A DNA stretch of 64,000 nt from Pogonophryne albipinna (lineage: Eukaryota; Chordata; Actinopteri; Perciformes; Artedidraconidae): the NCBI GenBank assembly GCA_028583405.1, contig CM053256.1, positions 9,848,494-9,912,493 of the forward strand, written 5' to 3'. Positions 50,499-62,116 of the stretch are shown piece by piece; positions within the stretch are counted from its first letter, which is position 1; each line of letters opens with the position of its first letter. The position numbers and the translations under genes are program-made. The notes under the pieces are model-generated. The model did no database searches. It saw only the letters and a program-made list of their open reading frames with translations, and was not told the DNA's origin.

Positions 50499-51419
50499 AT
50501 GGAGAAACTCATTCTTTTGATGGTGATCTTTGGAACATGTTGTGCAGCACCCCAAGGTTTGTAAACTTCGACCGACAACATTGCGGAGAAGTTTGTTTAT
50601 GGAGAATCATTTGAATATGATAGCTTTAATACTTTTGTTTCTAAACATTTTAGTTAACGATATTTTGTTTGCTCTCCTTCCCTAAAAATAATGTTGTTTT
50701 CCACCTGTGCAGATCTTTCTGGTAAAGTGTTTGTCTTTCCAAAGGAGACCAACACTGATTGTGTAGTACTCATGACACCTAAAACCAGATTCAACTCTGT
50801 GACCACCTGTCTCAGGTAACTGGTGTTGTAATCAGAAAGCTTCATTATTTGTGGTTAAGTTTGAAGAACGGTTTGTCAGATGTTCTCAATGCCTACACAT
50901 CTTTTCAGATATCAATCAGATCTCAGCAGGACATATGGAATCTTCTCTTTGGCTACACCCACTTTCAACAATGACTTTTTGATCTATAAAATTAATGCAG
51001 AGAGTCACATCAATCTGCATGCTCGGGGTGAGAACGCAGGGTTCTCGTCACTGAAACTTGATGCCAACACCTGGCACTCTATGTGTGCTACCTGGGACTC
51101 CTACACTGGGTTGGCTCAGCTGTGGGTGGACGGCAAGGCGACCACCAAGAAATTTGTCCAAACTGGGGCCATCATTGGAGCTCCCATCGCCATCCTGGGC
51201 CAAGAGCAGGACACCTATGGCGGAGGCTTCGATGCAAAGCAATCATTCATAGGTATGATTACTGACTTCCACATGTGGGACACTGTCATCCCCACCTGTG
51301 AGATCAGACGCTATATGGAAGATAAGCACTTCAGCCCAGGCAATGTGTTCAGCTGGAAAGCCCTGGACTTTCAAGTCAAAGGGCAGGTTTTGATGGAACT
51401 GGTGTCTGAAGTTATGTAA
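50499..51419 (+). CDS. Short pentraxin (C-reactive protein/serum amyloid P type)
   Basis: Secreted calcium-dependent pattern-recognition protein that forms pentameric rings and binds phosphocholine or other microbial and damaged-cell ligands. Exons 50499..50556, 50713..50815 and 50909..51419 total 672 nt, 223 aa, the normal size. Signal peptide 1 to about 17 (MEKLILLMVIFGTCCAA). Cys52 and Cys113 are 61 residues apart, as for the conserved pentraxin disulfide. The signature is the fish-type WHSMCATWDS at 109-118; the His is one residue off the strict H-x-C-x-[ST]-W pattern. Calcium-site candidates are EQD at 153-155, Asp162 (Glu147 in human CRP by my alignment) and Gln165; the human Asp60-Asn61 pair reads Asn-Asn (74-75). 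One extra cysteine, Cys36. An AATAAA follows 18 bases after the stop. I cannot decide between CRP and SAP from sequence alone. Confidence 0.93.
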
Positions 51420-51436
51420 CATGATGTATAACTGTG

Positions 51437-51442
51437 AATAAA
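51437..51442 (+). promoter_or_regulatory. Candidate polyadenylation signal of the pentraxin gene
   Basis: AATAAA in ACTGTGAATAAATCAC shortly after the stop codon. Confidence 0.5.
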
Positions 51443-52620
51443 TCACAAGTAAAACAAATGTTTGATTCTCTCAAGAAGATTAAAGTATCTTCAGATAATT
51501 ACATGATGGCAGTGCTCTTTTCTCTTTTTTTGCATACACTATTTTCAAAAGCAACTATGAATAATGAAGAAAGGGACCAAAACCAAGATTTAGAAAATAT
51601 GTTTAATCCTTTAAAATCAGACATGAAAACATCACCACCACATAACTGAAACATGGCAGGAGGGACAGGCAGCACATATTGCATGAGAAGGCATTTCTGT
51701 GACTCCTATGTACATATACACATTTTTATACACAGTAAAAAATATAGTAATTGAAGCATTATAGGACAACCAGCAACGTTGGCTCGGACGCCGTGTGAAA
51801 CATTCATGTAGAAAAAGCACGGGCGATCAACAACCCAGAATCATGGAGCTAATACATCCATCATAGCACAATCTAAACATGAAGTATAAAATTGTCAAAT
51901 AGCCCCCCTTCAAAGGCAATACACGCTATAAAGTTTCAGACATCCTTCTGTCAGTATACGTACAATCTAAAAGATACAATACACAACTTTTATCATTTCA
52001 GCCTGCAGCAATCAACCATGTCAATAAATATATTTCTTAGAGCTGAAAGGTGGCAGAAATTGTGGTTCATATTGCATTAATTCAAATAACCTGTAGTGTC
52101 TACAATGAGTACACCGCCCTTTAGGAAGGAGGATCATGTTCGTCTTGTGCCATGGTGTAGAGAACATAACTGCATCCAGCAATTACACAGTGCCAGTCAA
52201 GACAAAACCCAGGTGTGACAAAACATAATCTGGATTTCCTGTGAGAAACATTTTCGGAGTGTTTTCTTTGTTGGCCGTTTGACTCCAACTGAATACAATT
52301 TTAAACTGATCTTTTAGAAATAATCAATATCTTACTTTTAGCATATGAAACATGATTGATTTCAAGAACATTATCCTTACTACGTAAAGGTGTTAAATAA
52401 TGGTGTCTAAGAGCTACCACAATTGTACTTAATTTAACAGGAATGTGGAGGTTGCATCTTGAAATGTCTCAGGCCACAAAGTAATCTAAATCTTTGATAA
52501 ACAATATATGTATGTCAGATACATCTTATCAGACATTAAGTTATTTAGCAAAAAAAAACAAATATCCAGTTCCAGTAATAACAGATCCTTAAAACACAGG
52601 TTAACCCAGTGTTATTACCA
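51443..52620. other. Intergenic, no gene recognised
   Basis: AT-rich sequence with no clear ORF or transposon end. It may include the 3' UTR of a minus-strand transcript ending here (see the candidate exons just right). Confidence 0.4.
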
Positions 52621-52684
52621 TGTACAAAATATCAGTCCATGCAGGTAATGAGGAGCGTCGAGGAACGATACAATTATAAATAAT

Positions 52685-52965
52685 CTTATATTACCAAGTA
52701 TAATGCAATTTTTTAGACTTGCAAAGCAGATGTTTGTCTCAGGGACGATGTCTGAGAGTGAAATCACATCTTCATTCCCAGACAGGTTGCCTGAATTATC
52801 CATAGCCCCTTCGTCCCCAAAACTGGAACAGAGATAAGATTTAATTACCAAACACCTAAGACAATAAATAAACATTTATCATTGCCTTCTGTACCTGTGA
52901 TGGTCCAGGTTTGTGTTTGCTGATTTGTGCACTTCGACCCCTACAGACCTACGGATAAAGGTAAA
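52685..52965 (-). CDS. Candidate 3' exons of an unidentified minus-strand gene
   Basis: On the minus strand, a stretch ending GACCATCACAG with donor GTACAG (52896) can join in phase to an exon after the acceptor CTGTTCCAG (52828 downward). The second exon encodes a hydrophilic, acidic peptide containing MDNSGNLSGNEDVISLSDIV, then runs to a possible donor CTTGGTAATA or a stop further on. The peptide has the look of real coding sequence (polar, non-repetitive), but I do not recognise the family. It could be a relic gene fragment or a chance ORF. The segment to its right is the duplicated block B, so any upstream exons would lie beyond the retrotransposons. Confidence 0.25.
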
Positions 52966-53032
52966 CTCAGATATATGAAAAAAACAACTTGAATGATGAT
53001 TTATAATAAAAATGCAATCATTGGGTTGAATC

Positions 53033-53516
53033 ATGTGAGCAGAAGGTGCCCTGTAATGAAAAAAGGCCTTCTTTACTACTGCGAAAATGATGCGAGTGTC
53101 CCAGTATGTCCCTTGATACAAAGCTGTTTGATTTAGTTTATAGTTGGGAAATAGTCCACAGTACTCTATAATAAACATTGCTACAAAATATATTCAAAAT
53201 AAAAATCAGGAGAAAAATAAAATCAATGGGTCGAATCATAGCTCGATTAGGAACACTGACCTTTAATCTTCTTTGAACCAGTTGTGTGAAGATTAAAATG
53301 GGCACTGCCTTGTGTTTTTTATGCTGCTGCAATAGGATGTGTAACGTGACAAGAACTCTCAATAAAGCAGATGGATGTTCAAAGAGGATGTATGCCTACT
53401 CAATGATAATTATTGGATAGCCTACTTCTACAGGGGCACTGTCAAATAGTTAAGGCACACAAACAAACACAAATTCATGCATGCATATGTATAGATTGAT
53501 AGATAGATATAGATAG
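53033..53516. repeat. Duplicated segment B (copy 2, lacking the TA-inserted element)
   Basis: Uninterrupted counterpart of 47741-47821 plus 49417-49830. It ends in a GATA tract broken by the BEL/Pao LTR at 53517. Confidence 0.95.
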
Positions 53517-53978
53517 TGTTCGAGCCATTTTACCTTTTGTTATTGTCTGAATGTTAGGCTTAATAATATTATAAATTAGATTATACTGTAAATTATCGGC
53601 TATTTGTTGTGAGTCACATTATGGTTTAAAATGCATTACTTTAAGGCTCACTTATTATTTGTTATATGTGCGTCAGTATCACGTGCATGGCTATGCCTAT
53701 ATATGGTAGGTTGATAGGACACAGCTGAGGGTGATAGACGGGGAAACGGAAAAGTCTTTTGACCGTGTTCTTTTTGTTACTTTGGAAAATGATACACCTT
53801 TTTGTTACTATGAAGCGAAGAAATGTGTCCTCCTGTATGTACCGTGTGGATCAATGAATAAAGCTCATCTGATTCAACTACGATCTCCGCTGAATTGTTT
53901 GGAAACAAAGAGAGGCGCGTCAAAACCCACAAACCCGATAGAGGTGCCTATTAAATTGTAGACAAGGATCAAGACGCC
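53517..53978 (+). repeat. 5' LTR of BEL/Pao copy A
   Basis: 462 bp, with a TATATATGG box near 53698 and AATAAA near 53858. It aligns end to end with the inverted LTR at 57733-58194 (also 462 bp), differing by a few percent. Confidence 0.9.
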
Positions 53979-54445
53979 ACCACATTAGTCAAAAGACTCC
54001 GTAAACTGTGGATAAAGACTTCGAAGGACAAGCACAGAATTCGTGTGGATTTCAGCTCTGCTTTGGAAACCGCGAACGGACGTTCTAAAGTGCCGAGGAG
54101 GAGGCCGTGAGTAAACCATGCCGGCCCGGAATTTATGAATGAAACTCTGTTTACAACGGGATCGCTTCGTCAAACAATGCAAGTACTGATGTGTGCATAG
54201 TTACGGATGTTTGACAAAACGAAACGGGAAATCCATCCAGTGATATACTGATGCTTACTGAAGATAATCCGCAATTGCTGTTGGAATGCTTAAACAATGA
54301 AATGCATTAACGAACTATCACGCAGTTAAGGAAGCGGACGTTAAAGGAATGTTTGGCACAAAAACAGGATTCGCGAAGAGCTGTTCTTGGAAATATGAAT
54401 GACTTTATTTCATGTGGATTAAGTGAAGAAAAAATAAAATGAACA

Positions 54446-55422
54446 ATGGATCCTGATATACCTCCAGCTGATGTTGCCGCGGCAGAGAGGAGAGATTTAA
54501 AACTCTCAGCCAATCGCGAAGAGGAAAACTTGGAGCATGCACCCGCAGAATGAATGAAATTAACCCATTACTGGTGCGAGGTGGAAATATGGAAAAGGTG
54601 GATGAAGCTGTTGCAACGTTCAAGATGTTACTCAATGAATTTCTGGAATGTCATGGACTTGTTCAAATGCTTTTATCCAAGGAAATAAGGGAAACTGAGA
54701 GAATAGATTGGTATGAACCAAAAATGTCTGCATTCACGAATTTCCTTAAGGATGTGGAAATGTGGAAAAGCTCTCAAATGGATCCTCAGATACTGATTGA
54801 ACCCCATGACAGTGTTTCCAATGCATCAACCAGGAGGAGCTCAAAAGCAGGATCAGCAACTTCTTCTGCTTCCTCAATCCACCTCAAAATGGCCACAGAA
54901 AGAGCTGCCCTCCTTGCCCGGGCAGCAGGATTAAAAGAAAAGCAGGCACTTGAAATGGAAAAGGCTCAACTGCAAGCTAGATCCGAACGGATAGAAATGG
55001 AAGCCAGCCTAGCTGAATCTGATGCAAAAATGAAAGTCCTGGAGCACTTTGAGACTGGTTCACAAAATCCAACACAAGGCAAATATGTTGGCATGAATGA
55101 CTATTTAAAGGACTACAGATTAAAAACACATATGTCAATGGATGCAGAGCCGTCTCCAATTTCCTTTGCTGAGTTCGGAGCCATTCCCAAGACACCACTT
55201 CAAAGGCTTCTACACCAACAACCAAGACCACCAGAAAATATTGATAATGCAAACCAAAGCTCTCAACACACAGCTAGAGATGCAGGAATTACAGGGACAA
55301 ATACTAATGACAATTTCCTGACTGTGATGCAAAGACAAAATGACATTGTTAATTTACTTGTACTTCAACAAAAACAAGCATCACTGCCCAGCAGGGAAAT
55401 CCCAGTCTTTGTAATGCAATGA
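54446..55422 (+). pseudogene. BEL/Pao copy A gag, N-terminal part (broken)
   Basis: A 35-codon ORF opens at 54446 (MDPDIPPADV) and stops at 54553. The main frame, shifted by one, runs 54550-55422 and holds a coiled-coil-like Glu/Ala/Lys stretch (about residues 110-175). It then loses its DUF1759 gag region because about 315 bp present in copy B are missing at 55411. The deletion shifts the frame and ends the ORF. Confidence 0.8.
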
Positions 55423-57028
55423 GGGATCTGCAGGACATGGAGGAGCTGGACCTGCCATCCAACCTACGGCTCATTCTTTCAAAGCTACCTTACAAACTAA
55501 GGGAGAAGTGGAGAACAGCAGCTTGTGATATTCTGGAGCGGAGCCATCAAAGAGCAAGATTACATGACCTTGTTGTATTTATTGAAAGACAAGCTAGAAT
55601 ACTTCAAGACCCTCTCTTTGGTGACATTCCCGATCAACTTAACAGTACAAAGACGGCTTTCAAGACCAATACTCTTGTTGATTCATATCGAAATAAGAGC
55701 AAAGGGAGCAGTTTTGCAACCACAGTGGCTATAGTGTCAGACAGCCGTGCAGAGAAACTCAAAGAAGACAAATATCCTGTTAAAAGCTACATTTCCTCCA
55801 CTAACAATGACACCTCATGTACTTTTTGTACAAGTAAACATCCTTTAGCTGAATGCCATAAAATACATTCAGTATCTCATGAAGCTAAAATTGAGTTTCT
55901 GAAAGAGAAAGGACTATGCTTTGGCTGCCTGAAGGTGGGGCACTTGAGCAGGAACTGTAACAGGGGAATGACCTGTCAAATCTGTCATGCTAAGCACCCA
56001 ACTATTCTGCACATTAAAAGATCTTCAAAGCCTGAAACTGAGAACTTTAAACATAATCAGGCAGAGCAGCAGAGTGGGGGAGCAAGGCCTGATGAGACAT
56101 CCATCAGCAGTGCTCTTGTTTCAGTAGGAGAAGGTGAAGGAATCGGGGCTGGTAAAGACAGCATACTTGCCATAGTGCCAGTGAAGGTGAAACTCTGCCA
56201 TGGAAATAAAAGCATACTGACCTATGCATTCCTGGACCCTGGTAGCGCCGACACATTTTGCACAGAAGGGCTCATGAGGCAGCTTGGTGCTAGAGGACGG
56301 AGAACTGAAGTCCTTCTTCAAACGATGGGAACAGAGAAAACAGTCAGGAGTTTTGAGGTAACGGGTCTAGAAGTGGGACATATGGAAGATGGCACATATA
56401 TAAACTTGCCCAAGGTTTACACTCCGAACAAAATCCCTGTTACCAAAAGAAACATCCTTACCCAGGCGGACCTCAAGAAATGGCCTTATCTGCAGGACAT
56501 CCAAATAAAAGAAATAGATGCTGACGTGGGACTTCTTATTGGAGTAAATACTCCAAAGGCTATGGAACCATGGAGAGTTATAAATAGCCAAGGAAATGGC
56601 CCATATGCAGTGAAAACACTGTTAGGATGGGTCGTTAATGGTCCACTTAATGCTTCCACAGATCTGGATGATGAAACCCCCGTGGCATTAGTGAACAGGA
56701 TCTCAATTGTTCACCTTGAGAAGCTAATTGAAAGACAATATATTAACGACTTTCCAGAGAAAGAGTATGAAGAGGAAAGACAAATGTCAGCTAATGACCG
56801 AAAGTTCATGCAGATTGTATCAAGCTCGGTTTCTCTTAAAGATGGCCACTACAATTTACCTCTTCCTCTAGATAATCCAAACATTATCATGCCAAACAAC
56901 CACCAAATGGCAGAGCAACGAGCAATGTCACTAAAAAGGAAATTCCAGAAGGATCAGACCTATGCAGCTGAGTATAAAGGCTTTATGAGTGACATTATCA
57001 AAAAAGGATATGCAGAGAAAGTACCATC
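55419..57028 (+). pseudogene. BEL/Pao copy A gag C-terminus, protease and start of pol
   Basis: Continuous frame with the end of the gag domain and zinc-knuckle-like cysteine clusters (CTFCTSKHPLAECH, CFGCLKVGHLSRNC, CQICHAKHP). It also has a retropepsin-like DUF1758 domain with the AFLDPGSADTF active-site region, then the linker into reverse transcriptase. The frame is cut by the insertion beginning at 57029. Confidence 0.88.
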
Positions 57029-57328
57029 AATCAAATCAAATCAAATCTTATTTATAGAGCACATTTAAAAACGATTTTGGTCGAGCCAAAGTGCTGTACA
57101 TGTCATTTAAATACATAAAAACACATTACATCACAATAAAACACAATAAGTCACAACAGATAAAACAACACATGGAACAGTCAGGAATCGTGACCCCACT
57201 CTAACTAGAAGGCAAGAGAGAAGTAGTGAGTCTTCAGTGAGGATTTAAAAACCCCTAGGGTCTGGGCCGACCTCACATGGAGGGGAAGAGTGTTCCAGAG
57301 CCTGGGGCCAGCTGCTGCGAAGCAGCTA
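57029..57328 (-). mobile_element. 300-bp SINE-like fish repeat inserted in BEL/Pao copy A
   Basis: Inserted relative to copy B. It is flanked by the 4-bp duplication CATC (57025-57028 and 57329-57332) and starts with (AATCA)n-type repeats, the likely tail if read on the minus strand. It contains CTTATTTATAGAGCACATTT and CCAAAGTGCTGTACATG, familiar from abundant teleost repeats. Confidence 0.75.
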
Positions 57329-57725
57329 CATCGGACGATCTACATGTGGAAAACGGCAAAGTGTGGTATATACCCCATCATGGTGTCTATCATAAACGTA
57401 AAAAAACGATCCGTGTGGTCTTTGATTGTGCATCATCCTATAAAGGCAAATCCCTCAACAGTGTACTCCTTCAGGGCCCTGACTTGGCAAACTCATTGAT
57501 TGGTGTTCTACTCAGGTTCCGTCAAGAGCCCATCGCCATTATGGCAGATATTGAGGGGATGTTTCACCAAGTGCGTGTAAACGAGGAGAACATAAACTTG
57601 CTGAGATTCCTGTGGTGGCCTGAAGGAGAAACCAGCACAAATCTGGAGGAATACCGGATGAGGGTCCATCTCTTCGGAGCTGTTTCCTCTCCAAGCTGCG
57701 CAAACTTTGCATTGCGAAGAATAGC
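57329..57725 (+). pseudogene. BEL/Pao copy A reverse transcriptase fragment
   Basis: Reverse transcriptase palm region with [28 protein letters not shown] and [13 protein letters not shown], in frame to SCANFALRR. It is then cut off by the LTR of copy B before the catalytic YVDD box. Confidence 0.9.
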
Positions 57726-57732
57726 CAACTTA

Positions 57733-58194
57733 GGCGTCTTGATCCTTGTCTACAATTTAATAGCCACCTCTATCGGGGTTGTGGGTTTTGACGCGCCTCT
57801 TTGTTTCCAAACAATTCAGCGGAGATCGTAGTTGAATCAGATGAGCTTTATTCATTGATCCACACGGTGCATACAGAAGGACACATTTCTTCGCTTCATA
57901 GTAACTAAAAGGTGTATCATTTTCCAAAGTAACAAAAAGAACACTGTCAAAAGACTTTTCCGTTTCCCCGTCTATCACCCCTAGCTGTGTCCTATCAATC
58001 TACCATATATAGGCATAGCCATGCACGTGATACTGACGCACATATAACAAATAATAAGTGAGCCTTAAATTAATGCATTTTAAACCATAATGTGACTCAC
58101 AAAAATAGCCGATCATTTACAGTATAATCTAATTTATATTATTATTAAGCCTAACATTCAGACAATAATAACAAAAGGTAAAATGGCTCTAACA
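57733..58194 (-). repeat. 3' LTR of BEL/Pao copy B
   Basis: On the minus strand it starts TGTTAGAGCC and ends AAGACGCC, 462 bp. It matches the copy A LTR closely. Confidence 0.9.
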
Positions 58195-58646
58195 TACCAG
58201 CCCCTAATTGCTTATTACATAGCAATTACCAATAATAATACATCAACAGAGTCATTTTAACAAAACATAACGTCCGTAGCATATTTGTATACTTAAGTCC
58301 ATAGTATATTGTATACTTTCAAGTCCATGTAAGACCAGTACTGGAGTGTGTAGGTCTAGTACTAATTGTCTGTAACGGCCTGCGTTCAAAAGGCAGCCTT
58401 TGATGGGGAGGGGGTAGGAGACCAAGAGTCTAGTCCTTTGGTCTAACAGTCAGAGGTGCATGTGACTGAAAGGCTAAGGCTTAGTAGGCTCAGTCTGTTG
58501 CCTCCAGGAGCAGACATAACTTAGTTATGGGTCTTTCGATCGTACTTGTCTTGGTTTTAACCAGGACACTCCTAACCAGTCCTTTTGAACCAGGAAGGGT
58601 CTTAACTACGCGTTCCAGGAGCCAAGAGTTCCTCGGTGCGTTCTCA
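58195..58646 (-). other. BEL/Pao copy B, region between integrase end and 3' LTR
   Basis: About 450 bp with no continuous coding frame. It begins with TAGGGGCTGG just outside the LTR on the pol side and likely includes the polypurine tract (minus-strand GGGGCTGG). Confidence 0.5.
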
Positions 58647-59339
58647 TCAACGATGACGACCAGGTCTCCGTGGGATGAAGTTTCTTTTGATAGTATTCCA
58701 TTTGTACCGTTCTTGCATCAAAGGAAGATATTCCCTGGTCCAGCGCTTCCAAAACAGGTCAGCAAGGTATTGCACCTGTTTCCATCTTCTCTGTGAGTAC
58801 AGATCCTCTCTCTGAAAGAGTCCTGAGGGCAAGATTGGATTTGTTCTTAACTGAAGTAGGTGATTTGGTGTGAGGGGTTCAAGGTCGTTTGGGTCATTGG
58901 TCACTGTTGTGATTGGCTTATCGTTCATTATTGCCTCAACCTCACATAAGGCTGTGTGCAGAGAATCATCATCCAATGTTTGTTCCTTCAGGACAGAATG
59001 GAGGATCTTTTTAACCAGTCGTATTAGCCTCTCCCACACTCCGCCATGGTGAGCTCCAGAGGGGGGATTGAATGTCCAATCAATTCCTTCTTTGAGTAGT
59101 GTTTGCGTGATTTTGTGGTTATCCAGTTGTTTTACAGACTCCTCCAGTTCCTTTTGTGTGCCGATGAAGTTGGTGCCTCGATCTGTTCTGATGCTCTTTA
59201 TTGTGCCTCGACGATAGATGAATCGACGAAGAGCGTTTATGCATGCAGCTGTATCCAAATGACTGGCAACTTCCACGTGGACAGCACGGCTTACCAGGCA
59301 GGTAAAGATTACTCCATCTTTTGACATGAGCTCGGCCAC
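58647..59339 (-). pseudogene. BEL/Pao copy B integrase core and C-terminal domain
   Basis: ORF of 230 codons with the integrase catalytic core (SIRTDRGTNFIG holding the second Asp, and HHGGVWERLI holding the Glu of DDE) and a DUF5641-type end (LFWKRWTREYLPLMQ). The start of the core, including the first catalytic Asp region, lies partly in the overlapping frame to the right (VGIDYFGPIEVKRG, about 59350-59390), indicating a frame change between them. Confidence 0.9.
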
Positions 59340-59446
59340 GTTTCACCTCGATGGGTCCAAAATAGTCTATGCCTACATGAGTGAAAGGTGGAAGATCAGG
59401 TGTTATTCGATCAAGTGGGAGGTCGGACATTTTCTGCTCTCCAGCT

Positions 59447-59821
59447 CTAGCATGTAGGCGTCTGCAAAACACAGTTCTTTATGATCCTCCTTGCTGAAGA
59501 GTTAGCAGCGGATAGCCAGTAACGTTGATGGAGTTTGGAGAGCATGTGACCTCTTCCTGAGTGACCAACTTGATTATGGATGTGGCATAATATCAACTTG
59601 GTGATATTAGAATGTTTCGGTAGAATCATTGGATGTTTGACCTCAGTTGGCATAGCCATCTTTCTAGTTCTTCCTCCAACTCTCAGAAGCCCGGCATCAA
59701 TGATAGGGTCCAGCTTGTATAGGGAGCTTCCTCTATTGCACTGTTTTCCTTTTTTCCAGCTAGGCAATTTCCTCTTTGAAATGCTGTCTCTGCTCGTGGC
59801 AAATAATGGCTTTTTCAGCAT
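59447..59821 (-). pseudogene. BEL/Pao copy B integrase zinc-binding region
   Basis: It contains LRVGGRTRKM and the HHCC-type stretch HIHNQVGHSGRGHMLSKLHQ, with RIIKNC after it, as in Pao integrases. It is followed by a frame change before the core. Confidence 0.8.
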
Positions 59822-60008
59822 TTTCTGTGTCCTCTACTGAAAGTCTTAGTGCATTAGCTGTAGCATATTGAGCAGAAGCATCCGATCCTTCAGTCTCTTT
59901 CCTTTATCCTGCCTTGCTCCAAGATCAGTGGAGCCATCTTTTCTTTTTCTCTCATCTGCAGGGAGGATTGTCTTTAATTTCATTATCCATGCAACAGCTC
60001 TTTTTAAG

Positions 60009-60635
60009 TCATTCCATGAAGAGTAATAGTCCAAGAGCTTGCTTGTTGGAGTTTTTTTCCATCTTACATGTGACAATGCTGGTGACAATAGCTTCTTTGC
60101 GTACTTCAGGGTCATCTGGAAGGAGAGAACCAAGTTCTTTTGGAATACTTGGCCACTGTGCTTCAGATTTCAAGAATTCTGGACCCTGAAGCGATCCTTT
60201 TGAACTGTAAAAGGATTCAATGCTCAATCCTCTTGAAGAGTCATCAGCGGGGTTGTTTTTGGAGTCTACAAACCGCCACTGGTTCACTTTTGTGAGGTTA
60301 TGAATAACAGCAATCCGGTTTGCCACGAAAGTGTGGAACCTTTTAATCCTGTTTCGAATATATTTCAGTACTGACTGGCTGTCAGTCCACAATACTGATT
60401 CCAGAAGCTCTCCTTGTAGCTCTGATCGGAGCATTTTGTCCATTCGTGCAGCCAATGTAGCAGCAGTGAGTTCCAACCTTGGAATTGTCATGACTTTTAG
60501 TGGGGTAACTCTTGATTTTCCCATCACAAAGGCTACGTGTACCTCCTCCATGTCATTGGTGAATCTCAGGTAACTTGCGGTACCGTATCCTTCTTCACTT
60601 GCATCACAAAAGGTGTGTAGCTGTGCAGTTTTCAC
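60009..60635 (-). pseudogene. BEL/Pao copy B RNase H domain
   Basis: Pao-type RNase H with TFCDASEEGYG (first Asp), MTIPRLELTAA (Glu), LWTDSQSVLKYI (Asp) and NPADDSSRGLS (last Asp region), so all four acidic positions appear present. Confidence 0.9.
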
Positions 60636-60886
60636 TCTTCCAAAGTTCTTGGGTTTTACACACCTGTCAATTTGGAATCTAGCCAGCTGGTCTAAATCCT
60701 TGAGCCACTTCTGCCATGACTTTGAGAGTTCACCTGAATTTCTTCATCCCATCCATATTGGGCTTTACAGAGTAATCAAAGTATTTGCTTTGCCTCAATA
60801 TGAAAGGGACGAGAAGACAAGAGGATCGTACACAGAGCTGACAGTGGAAAGTATACTCCTTCTTGTAAGGGTTTTGTTGTTCACAG

Positions 60887-62111
60887 TCACACGGAAACTG
60901 AATATATCATTTCAATGTCCCAGTACATCCCTAGTGCTCTTTCATGTGGCAGCTTATCCCTGTCCAGATCCAAGTTTTTCACCTGTTTAGCCTTGTCTTC
61001 AACAGGGATGGATGCTAGCACCACTCGACTATTACTTATCCATTTCGTCAGTTTGAATCCACCAAGGGAACACATTTCTCTGAGAGACCTAATAAGGCTT
61101 ATAGCTTGATTTTCTCTTGCTAGCGACTTGAGGCAATCATCCACATAGAAATTTGATTGATTGTTTCTGCCACTTCTCCATCAAATTTGCCACAGTTGTC
61201 CTCAGCTGTTCTTCGCAATGCAAAGTTTGCGCAGCTTGGAGAGGAAACAGCTCCGAAGAGATGGACCCTCATCCGGTATTCCTCCAGATTTGTGCTGGTT
61301 TCTCCTTCAGGCCACCACAGGAATCTCAGCAAGTTTATGGTCTCCTCGTTTACACGCACTTGGTGAAACATCCCCTCAATATCTGCCATAATGGCGATGG
61401 GCTCTTGACAGAACCTGAGTAGAACACCAATCAATGAGTTTGCCAAGTCAGGGCCCTGAAGGAGTACACTGTTGAGGGATTTGCCTTTATAGGATGATGC
61501 ACAATCAAAGACCACACGGATCGTTTTTTTACGTTTATGATAGACACCATGATGGGTATATACCACACTTTGCCGTTTTCCACATGTAGATCGTCCGATG
61601 GTACTTTCTCTGCATATCCTTTTTTGATAATGTCACTCATAAAGCCTTTATACTCAGCTGCATAGGTCTGATCCTTCTGGAATTTCCTTTTTAGTGACAT
61701 TGCTCGTTGTTCTGCCATTTGGCGGTTGTTTGGCATGATAATGTTTGGATTATCTAGAGGAAGAGGTAAATTGTAGTGGCCATCTTTAAGAGAAACCGAG
61801 CTTGATACAATCTGCATGAACTTTCGGTCATCAGCTGACATTTGTCTTTCCTCTTCATACTCTTTCTCTGGAAAGTCGTTAATATATTGTTTTTCAATTA
61901 GCTTCTCAAGGTGAACAATTGAGATCCTGTTCACTAATGCCACGGGGGTTTCATCATCCAGATCTGTGGAAGCATTAAGTGGACCATTAACAACCCATCC
62001 TAACAGTGTTTTCACTGCATATGGGCCATTTCCTTGGCTATTTATAACTCTCCATGGTTCCATAGCCTTTGGAGTATTTACTCCAATAAGAAGTCCCACG
62101 TCAGCATCCAT
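60887..62111 (-). pseudogene. BEL/Pao copy B reverse transcriptase in several frames
   Basis: Three frames carry consecutive parts: 62111-61431 (end of protease linker and RT start), 61566-61120 (palm, [13 protein letters not shown]) and 61144-60887 (VDDCLKSLAREN, the catalytic YVDD region). The breaks look like single-base losses: copy A has one C more both at the CATCATGG site near 61556 and in the GGACCTC site near 62155. Confidence 0.88.
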
Positions 62112-62116
62112 TTCTT

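Larger units (their letters stand above)
53517..57732 (+). mobile_element. BEL/Pao LTR retrotransposon, copy A (5' part)
   Basis: It starts with a 462-bp LTR (TGTTCGAGCC...) inside a GATA microsatellite. A leader of about 470 bp follows, then gag and pol reading frames on the plus strand up to the reverse transcriptase, where a second copy in opposite orientation is inserted at about 57726-57733. The remaining pol and 3' LTR must lie beyond 64000. Lesions seen: a frame change near the gag start, a ~315-bp deletion in gag at 55411, and a 300-bp repeat inserted in pol at 57029. Confidence 0.9.

Noticed and set aside
53731..53961. 76-codon ORF repeated inverted at 57757-57978
   Set aside because: It lies inside the BEL/Pao LTR; both copies reflect LTR sequence, with no known protein match.
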